Shown here: positions 6,363 to 10,909 of the stretch, piece by piece | How positions within the stretch are numbered: position 1 is the first letter of the stretch | Layout: each line of letters starts with the position of its first letter | Source of the DNA: UBA4971 sp029551185 | Lineage (GTDB): Bacteria > Bacillota > SHA-98 > UBA4971 | DNA: 10,909 bases | Direction of reading: 5' to 3' | NCBI GenBank assembly: GCA_035593725.1 | Contig: DAOSZN010000046.1 | Location: forward strand, 1 to 10,909 | Notes under the pieces: model-generated | Told to the model about the DNA's origin: nothing | The model's input: the letters and a program-made list of their open reading frames with translations, nothing else | The model's database searches: none | Made by a program: the position numbers and the translations under genes

Positions 6363-7604
6363 ATGCCACTTACTGTGGATTTGATTCCGGATGTAGTCAA
6401 AGAGGCAGTAGATACGACGCCTGTAATAGATGTTCACACGCACTTATATCGTCCCCGTTGGGGAAAGTGCCTGCTTCATGGAATTGATGAGTTGCTGACT
6501 TATCATTATCTGACCGTTGAGACTCTGCGTGTTTTGGATATGGATCCGAGTCAATTCTTCGGGATGACCAAGGAAAAGCAGGCCAATCATGTATGGAAAA
6601 CTCTATTCATTGAACGCTCTCCGGTAAGCGAGGCATGCAAAGGCATAATAACAACACTCACATCGTTGGGGCTTGATGCCAAAGCCAATACCTTGGATGG
6701 CTATCGTGAGTTCTTTGAGCATGTCAGTCTCGAAGAACGAGTAGATACCGTATTCAAGCTGGCTGGAGTGGAATCGGTTGTGATGACCAATGATCCTTTC
6801 GATGAGAGCGAGATCCAATACTGGGCGTCTGACGAAGATGCGGATACTCGTTTTAGAGCTGCGCTTCGATTAGATGTGTTGCTCAATTCCTGGCCAGAAG
6901 CGGCGGAGATCCTTAAGTCCCGTGGATACGATGTTTGCCAGGATGCTTCTGCGCAAACCTTGAGAGAAGCGGATCGTTTCATTAGAGATTCCGTTGATGC
7001 AATCAAGCCGGTTTATTTTGCTGTCTCCCTTCCTCCAAGTTTCCAATATCCGGATGAGTCAATCCGTGGGGTGCTCTTGGAGCAAGTAATCATTCCCTAT
7101 TGTGTCGAGACGGGGATTCCGCTTGCCTTGATGATCGGCGTAAAGAAGAGCGTCAACCCTCGAATGGGTTTGGGTGGGGATAGTGTAGGGAAAGCATCAA
7201 TAGTTGCAGTTGAACACCTCTGTGAGGAGAACCCAAGGTGCAAGTTCTTGGTAACCATGCTTGCACGCGAGAACCAACACGAACTCTGTGTATCCGCTCG
7301 CAAGTTTCCTAACCTCATGATTTTTGGATGTTGGTGGTTCCTCAATAACCCAAGTCTAATCGCTGAAATTACGAATATGCGCATTGAAATGCTTGGCCTT
7401 AGCTTCATTCCTCAGCACTCTGATGCCAGAGTGTTTGAACAACTCATATACAAATGGCGGCATAGCCGGGCGGTATTGAGCCATGTACTGACTGAACAGT
7501 ATGTGGGGTTGGCTGAGACAGGATGGTCCGTAACAGCAGATGACATCAGAAATGATGTGGAACTTCTGTTGCACGGGAACGCAAGAGATTTTCTGAATCT
7601 GTGA
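6363..7604 (+). CDS. UxaC-like uronate isomerase (amidohydrolase superfamily)
   Basis: A 413-residue protein with the landmarks of the glucuronate/galacturonate isomerase family, which converts an aldohexuronate to the ketohexuronate. VIDVHTHL (21-28) supplies the metal-binding His pair H25 and H27. GIDELLTYHYL (40-50) matches the family's early WDLLxxHYY-like motif. IGVKKSVNPRMGLGGDS (258-274) corresponds to the HIGxxRxxN...GDS region, CWWF (323-326) to the conserved WWF, and HSDAR (352-356) to the TDSRS motif. It is 50-60 residues shorter than typical UxaC (about 470), so it belongs to a divergent branch and its substrate may not be glucuronate itself. AAAGGAG (6347-6353) precedes the ATG by nine bases. 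The mannonate oxidoreductase begins 43 bp downstream, which supports a hexuronate role. Confidence 0.78.
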   Translation: MPLTVDLIPDVVKEAVDTTPVIDVHTHLYRPRWGKCLLHGIDELLTYHYLTVETLRVLDMDPSQFFGMTKEKQANHVWKTLFIERSPVSEACKGIITTLTSLGLDAKANTLDGYREFFEHVSLEERVDTVFKLAGVESVVMTNDPFDESEIQYWASDEDADTRFRAALRLDVLLNSWPEAAEILKSRGYDVCQDASAQTLREADRFIRDSVDAIKPVYFAVSLPPSFQYPDESIRGVLLEQVIIPYCVETGIPLALMIGVKKSVNPRMGLGGDSVGKASIVAVEHLCEENPRCKFLVTMLARENQHELCVSARKFPNLMIFGCWWFLNNPSLIAEITNMRIEMLGLSFIPQHSDARVFEQLIYKWRHSRAVLSHVLTEQYVGLAETGWSVTADDIRNDVELLLHGNARDFLNL

Positions 7605-7647
7605 TTCAAAAGCAAGACAAGCCATTATACATGGAGGCATGATCAGT

Positions 7648-8466
7648 ATGAGACGAGGATTCAACATTGATGGACAGGTGGCAGTAGTCACAGGCGGGGG
7701 TGGCATTATCTGCAGTGCCTTGTCAAAGGCTCTTGCTACCGAGGGAGTTAAAGTCGCAGTGCTCGACATCGATGGAGAAAGTGCAAAGTCTGTATCAGAC
7801 GATATTGTTGCCAATGGCGGAACGGCGATTGCCGTACAGGCCGATGTTCTATCAATGGATTCTTTGAATAAGGCCGAAAAGGCAGTAACGGATGCATTCG
7901 GTACAATCGATATCCTAATCAACGGAGCGGGAGGCAATAAGAAGGAAGCCACAACCAGCGAGGATCGTACATTCTTTGATTTGCCATCTGACTCAATACA
8001 GTGGGTAATGAACCTAAATCTGATGGGCACGATTCTGCCCACACAAGTCTTTGGCAAGACGATGGCTGAGAAAGGTGAGGGCGTCATCATCAATTTTTCT
8101 TCGATGGCATCGCTCAGACCTCTTACGAGAACGATTGCCTATTCGGCTGCCAAGGCTGCAATCAATAACTTTACGCAGTGGTTGGCAGTCTATATGAATC
8201 AAGAGTATTCTCCGAACATACGTGTTAATGCTATAGCGCCTGGATTCTTGCTGACGCAACAGAATCACTACCTACTTGTGGACGAGAAGACTGACAAACC
8301 TACTGCGCGCGGGAAGCGGATTATTGAGCATACGCCTATGGGACGTTATGGCGTTCCAGACGACCTCGTCGGCACGATTCTATGGCTGATTTCTGATGAG
8401 GCAAGGTTTGTTAACGGAATCATCGTGCCTGTTGACGGCGGATTTGCAGCGTATAGCGGAGTATAA
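7648..8466 (+). CDS. uxuB: SDR-type D-mannonate oxidoreductase (fructuronate reductase)
   Basis: A 272-residue short-chain dehydrogenase that most resembles the Bacillus UxuB (YjmF) type, which reduces D-fructuronate to D-mannonate with NADH. Recognisable family blocks are INGAGGN, TFFDL, NLNLMGTILPTQVF, TQWLAVYM, RVNAIAPGF, HTPMGRYG and the C-terminal VPVDGGFAAYSGV. In numbering from the upstream ATG at 7639, the catalytic residues are S154/S155, Y168 and K172, and D43 suggests NAD. The nucleotide loop TGGGGIIC ends in Cys25 where nearly all SDRs have Gly. The start at 7648 is preferred because GGAGG (7633-7637) is ten bases away, whereas the ATG at 7639 leaves only one base. The family fit is strong; activity of the Gly-to-Cys variant is not proven. 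Confidence 0.86.
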   Translation: MRRGFNIDGQVAVVTGGGGIICSALSKALATEGVKVAVLDIDGESAKSVSDDIVANGGTAIAVQADVLSMDSLNKAEKAVTDAFGTIDILINGAGGNKKEATTSEDRTFFDLPSDSIQWVMNLNLMGTILPTQVFGKTMAEKGEGVIINFSSMASLRPLTRTIAYSAAKAAINNFTQWLAVYMNQEYSPNIRVNAIAPGFLLTQQNHYLLVDEKTDKPTARGKRIIEHTPMGRYGVPDDLVGTILWLISDEARFVNGIIVPVDGGFAAYSGV

Positions 8467-8492
8467 GCAGGAATTCTGCGTCTTGCAGAATC
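8467..8492 (+). repeat. Intergenic hairpin carrying the GCAGGAATTC motif
   Basis: Directly after the stop of the mannonate oxidoreductase, ATTCTGC (8473-8479) pairs with GCAGAAT (8485-8491) around a five-base loop. The unit starts GCAGGAATTC (8467-8476), the same ten bases as the arm of the inverted repeat at 2080. No T-run follows, so it is not a typical intrinsic terminator, though it could slow 3' decay or be a dispersed repeat. Confidence 0.5.
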
Positions 8493-8522
8493 TTCAGAGC
8501 CCGGCCTGGGATGGGAGGGCAA

Positions 8523-8591
8523 ATGAATTTACCTGAATCTGCATCGGCGCGAACTGGAACTCTAGTGAGGTTGTGCTTCTATGATGGATGA
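8523..8591 (+). CDS. Possible 22-codon leader peptide ahead of the M24-like gene
   Basis: GGGAGGG (8513-8519) is followed three bases later by ATG 8523, opening 22 codons (MNLPESASARTGTLVRLCFY and two more) that stop at 8591, eleven bases into the M24-like gene in another frame. The main gene itself has only a weak GAGG before its start, so translational coupling through this small frame is conceivable. It may equally be chance; there is no similarity to a known leader. Confidence 0.2.
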   Translation: MNLPESASARTGTLVRLCFYDG

Positions 8592-9666
8592 TATGAGAGC
8601 CAAGCTAAAAGCATTGCGAGGGATATACAAGTCGGAGGGAGCCAATGCGTTACTTATTACTGAGCAACATAATTTGGCATGGTTGCTAAATGGAGCGCGT
8701 ACTCATATCGGCTTGTTTGCAGTTAAAGGAATCTGTAATGTCTTAATCTGTGAAGATGAAGTCTACCTGATCGGCGACAATATAGATACCAAAAGGCTAA
8801 TGACTGAGGAGATTCATAGCGCCATTGTCATAGCCAAGCAATACCCATGGCATGATAGTTTGAGCAGGCAGAAGCTGTTGTTGGAGCTTACAGGTGGCAA
8901 GTGGGTGACGGATACAGAGTTGGAAGGATCGATCCAGCCATTGCGAATGCGTCTTTCAGAGATTGAGCTCGAAACCTATCGCGAGCTTGGTCGGCGTACG
9001 GGACAAGTAATGGAGGAAGTCTGTTTCTCAGTTGAGCCTGGAATGTCCGAATTCGAAGTTGCTGCAATGATGATGTATAAGAGTATGGGGAATGAACTGG
9101 AACCCAATGTAGTTCTGGTGGGAGCTGATGAAAGGGCTTATTCATACAGGCACCCACTGCCAACAGACAGGCGTATACAAGAGTATGTCATGTTAGTGCT
9201 TGTAACTAGATTCAGAGGGCTTATGGCTGCGATAACGCGATTTGTGAGTTTCCGGCCAATCGATGATCGGTTTGAGGCGAGAAGAGATGCGATAGTTAAC
9301 GTTAATACGACAGCTATTGCTAATACCAGGCCGGGCGTAAAAGCGAATGAAGTGCTTAGAAAGATAGCAACTGAATATGACAGACAGGGCTATGCAAATG
9401 AATGGCGTTTACATCACCAGGGTGGTCCAATAGGCTATCGCACCAGAGAATACAAGGTCACTCCGGACTTAGAGTCTGAGATCCAGTTTGGACAGGCCTA
9501 TGCCTGGAATCCGTCAGTTCAAGGATTCAAAGCAGAAGACACCATATTGGTTCATGCAGACGGGAACGAACAGATTACGCTGACTCCCAATCTGCCTGCC
9601 ATAACAAAGGTTGAGAATGGCATATCTGTCATGACAGCAGATGTTTTGGTCCGGAATAATGGTTGA
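8581..9666 (+). CDS. M24 (pita-bread fold) peptidase-like protein lacking canonical metal ligands
   Basis: A 361-residue protein with an N-terminal creatinase-like domain (about 1-125) and a C-terminal M24 domain (about 130-361). In active Xaa-Pro peptidases the metal is held by two Asp, one His and two Glu. Here the strand that should read roughly IDLG...SDITRT is VMLVLVTRFRGLMAAITRFV (203-222), so both aspartates are gone. The His/Gly segment reads HHQGGPIGYRTRE (278-290), and the usual glutamate position reads AWNPS (308-312), while KAED (317-320) is kept. The arrangement HHQGGxxGY...WNPS...KxED appears coherent rather than decayed, so it is probably a defined non-peptidase subfamily acting on a small molecule. 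Its place between mannonate oxidoreductase and KDPG aldolase suggests a sugar-acid role. The ribosome binding site is weak; ATG codons at 8584 and 8593 are alternatives. Confidence 0.82.
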   Translation: MMDDMRAKLKALRGIYKSEGANALLITEQHNLAWLLNGARTHIGLFAVKGICNVLICEDEVYLIGDNIDTKRLMTEEIHSAIVIAKQYPWHDSLSRQKLLLELTGGKWVTDTELEGSIQPLRMRLSEIELETYRELGRRTGQVMEEVCFSVEPGMSEFEVAAMMMYKSMGNELEPNVVLVGADERAYSYRHPLPTDRRIQEYVMLVLVTRFRGLMAAITRFVSFRPIDDRFEARRDAIVNVNTTAIANTRPGVKANEVLRKIATEYDRQGYANEWRLHHQGGPIGYRTREYKVTPDLESEIQFGQAYAWNPSVQGFKAEDTILVHADGNEQITLTPNLPAITKVENGISVMTADVLVRNNG

Positions 9667-9862
9667 TAGCACTCAATTGAGGCGAGTAGAAAGCCTGAAC
9701 GCATCCATTATGTCATTTAAGAGTGAGTCATCCGTGATGTGGAAAAAACCAAACCCATGTGTGCTCTAAGAAGATGTATTGGTCTGGCAGTTCGGTATTG
9801 CTCTTGAAGCTAAGATCATGAGGAATAAAACTCATGAAGATTTCAGGGGGGTGGGAAAGAGA

Positions 9863-10516
9863 ATGAGCCGCAAAGAGGAAAGGCTGAATGTAATCATAGA
9901 GTCAGGAGTCGTGGCTGTAATAAGAGTCAGCAGTGCTGATGACTTGGTGAATATCTGCTCTGCGTTAGCTGATGGAGGAATCAAGGCAGTTGAGATAACG
10001 ATGACTTCACCGGGAGCATTGGAAGCAATTAGCGAGACTACACAAGTGCTGAATGGCAAGGCTATTGTGGGAGCCGGGTCTGTGATTGATGCTGAGACTG
10101 CAAGGTCCTGCATTCTCGCGGGAGCTGAATTTATCGTTGGTCCAATACTCGACTTGGACATGGTCCGACTTTGTAATCGTTATGGCAAGATAGTGATTCC
10201 AGGTGCCTTTAGTCCAACGGAGATTCTAACTTGCTGGGAGGCAGGGGTCGATGTAGTAAAGGTTTTCCCTGCTACTAGCCTTGGACCGTCTTTCATTAAG
10301 GATGTGTTGGGACCTTTGCCTCAGGTGAAGCTCATGCCGACAGGCGGGATTGACATCAACAATGTGAGCGAATACATAAATGCCGGCGCTGCATGTGTAG
10401 GAGTTGGCAGTGCGCTTGTGGATAAGACAATAGTACATGAGAAAAGATGGGATGATTTAACTGAGCGTGCGAGGCAGTACGTAAGTGCGGTGAAAGAGGC
10501 GCGTGCGAGAGTATAG
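9863..10516 (+). CDS. eda: 2-keto-3-deoxy-6-phosphogluconate aldolase (KDPG/KHG aldolase)
   Basis: A class I aldolase that splits 2-keto-3-deoxy-6-phosphogluconate into pyruvate and glyceraldehyde 3-phosphate, the last step of the Entner-Doudoroff and hexuronate routes. Taking ATG 9863 as start gives 217 residues, the normal size. In this numbering R21 (VVAVIRV), E44 (VEITM) and the Schiff-base lysine K133 (VVKVFPA) are in place; K133 coincides with the number in E. coli Eda. MPTGG (158-162) forms the phosphate-binding end of the barrel. The frame stays open back to TTG 9779, but those 28 codons precede a purine-rich AGGGGGGT (9845-9852) that suits the 9863 start. The 196-bp gap upstream contains CTCAATTGAG (9672-9681) and a small CATGAG/CTCATG inverted repeat (9817-9836), so a separate promoter is possible. 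KDGal-6-P cleavage is an alternative activity. Confidence 0.92.
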   Translation: MSRKEERLNVIIESGVVAVIRVSSADDLVNICSALADGGIKAVEITMTSPGALEAISETTQVLNGKAIVGAGSVIDAETARSCILAGAEFIVGPILDLDMVRLCNRYGKIVIPGAFSPTEILTCWEAGVDVVKVFPATSLGPSFIKDVLGPLPQVKLMPTGGIDINNVSEYINAGAACVGVGSALVDKTIVHEKRWDDLTERARQYVSAVKEARARV

Positions 10517-10547
10517 CATATCGAGATGTGCGAGGAGCAAGTATGTC

Positions 10548-10748
10548 TTGGTAGACACCCCTCAGGCCGCAAAGGACCTTCTGGCGGCTCCGGGTGGGCT
10601 GGTTGGGCTCCTTAAGTTTGGTTGGAGTGAACCATACATTGATGTTAAAGGAAAACAGTACAGCTGGGAACGGATAGGCGACTTACTATACTACCTTAAC
10701 CAGGATGACATTGTTTCCCTCCAAGTGCGCCCTGGGAGAAAAAGATAG
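10548..10748 (+). pseudogene. Unrecognised reading frame interrupted by a stop, probably a gene fragment
   Basis: Downstream of the aldolase a frame reads through AAKDLLAAPGGLVGLLKFGW, EPYIDVKGKQYSWERIGDLL and YYLNQDDIVSLQVR, and stops at TAG 10746-10748. It looks protein-coding in composition, but I do not recognise the family. The best start is TTG 10548, eleven bases after AGGAG (10533-10537); an ATG at 10543 is in another frame and ends after three codons, and a GTG at 10503 would overlap the aldolase. Beyond the stop the same frame continues as GKQLCTVLTPDGLKWYNIKPS to about 10811, again protein-like, before running into sequence that is coding on the other strand. This suggests a longer gene with a nonsense mutation and a lost 3' end. 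A genuine 66-residue protein remains possible. Confidence 0.4.
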
Positions 10749-10801
10749 GGAAAGCAGTTGTGCACAGTTCTTACTCCGGATGGGTTGAAGTGGTACAACA
10801 T

Positions 10802-10870
10802 CAAGCCGTCTATCCTTGGCATCTTTATGTCCAGAAGCACAACATCAGGCAAGCCGGCCTTAACTCCCCC
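10802..10870 (-). pseudogene. Response-regulator receiver domain fragment
   Basis: On the minus strand, in the same frame as the kinase tail, the sequence reads VKAGLPDVVLLDIKMPRIDG and L, the unmistakable centre of a CheY-like receiver domain. The phosphorylatable aspartate is the D of LLD (10829-10831), followed by the conserved MPxxDG. The N-terminal part with the acidic DDE pocket is missing: only three codons lie between the kinase stop and this block. After DGLML the similarity ends. It is thus a piece of about 23 residues left by deletions on both sides, unless the kinase stop is an error and this was a hybrid kinase. Confidence 0.62.
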
Positions 10871-10909
10871 CTATTCCAATGTAAAATAAAAAGTCGTTCC
10901 CTTATCCAC
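10871..10909 (-). CDS. C-terminal tail of a sensor histidine kinase (cut by window edge)
   Basis: The minus strand enters the window with VDKGTTFYFTLE and stops at TAG (10871-10873). G-x-GTTFYFTL is the standard last strand of the HATPase domain of two-component histidine kinases (the G2/GT box followed by FTLP-like ending). Only 12 residues are inside the window, so whether the kinase is intact cannot be judged here. It converges with the catabolic genes, and its natural partner immediately downstream is the truncated receiver fragment. Confidence 0.6.
   Translation of the reverse strand: MDKGTTFYFTLE

Noticed and set aside
7356..8093. 245-codon open frame on the minus strand
   Set aside because: It lies antisense to the isomerase and mannonate oxidoreductase, both with clear conserved motifs; its Ser/Thr/Pro-rich translation is typical of a shadow frame.
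9779..9862. TTG-initiated 28-codon extension of the KDPG aldolase
   Set aside because: No ribosome binding site, no family similarity, and the start at 9863 gives the standard length with the lysine at 133.
1..10909. CRISPR arrays, tRNA or rRNA genes
   Set aside because: No regularly spaced repeats and no tRNA- or rRNA-like segments were seen on either strand by reading; no search tool was run.

Overview
The window looks like an accessory carbon-catabolism region from a low-to-mid GC Gram-positive bacterium, most likely an anaerobic member of class Clostridia. Pointers are the strong AGGAGG-type ribosome binding sites, GTG and possible TTG starts, an RpiR-type regulator, a Bacillus-type SDR mannonate oxidoreductase, TRAP-transporter remnants and bacterial group II intron ends. 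The assignment is an inference from style and content; there is no rRNA or other marker gene.

Layout, left to right. Positions 1-62 are the 3' end of a group II intron. Positions about 276-785 hold the wreckage of a TRAP transporter: the C-terminal half of DctQ, then the first ~33 codons of DctM joined to its distal TPPVG motif. An intact zinc alcohol dehydrogenase follows (859-1902), closed by a strong hairpin terminator (2043-2076) and a 13-bp perfect inverted repeat (2080-2148). After a ~450-bp non-coding stretch comes an intact Gfo/Idh/MocA oxidoreductase (2526-3737). The next 580 bp are debris: what looks like the first codons of a second alcohol dehydrogenase whose start has become ATA, the frameshifted C-terminal third of a group II intron maturase, and a degenerate intron domain V/VI ending at about 4281. 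A six-gene set on the + strand runs from 4319 to 10516: RpiR regulator, D-2-hydroxyacid dehydrogenase, UxaC-like uronate isomerase, SDR mannonate oxidoreductase (UxuB type), M24 peptidase-like protein without the usual metal ligands, and KDPG aldolase (Eda). The right edge is again debris: an unrecognised ORF with an in-frame stop, then on the minus strand the tail of a histidine kinase followed by a receiver-domain fragment.

How the genes may work together: the isomerase, mannonate oxidoreductase and KDPG aldolase are steps 1, 2 and 5 of the hexuronate pathway (glucuronate to fructuronate to mannonate, ... to pyruvate plus glyceraldehyde 3-phosphate). Mannonate dehydratase and 2-keto-3-deoxygluconate kinase are not in the window, and the local TRAP transporter is broken. 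The other dehydrogenases and the M24-like protein probably handle side substrates or a variant sugar acid; this is inference. Six largely intact metabolic genes embedded between three zones of decayed genes and two group II intron 3' ends is the main structural feature of the window.
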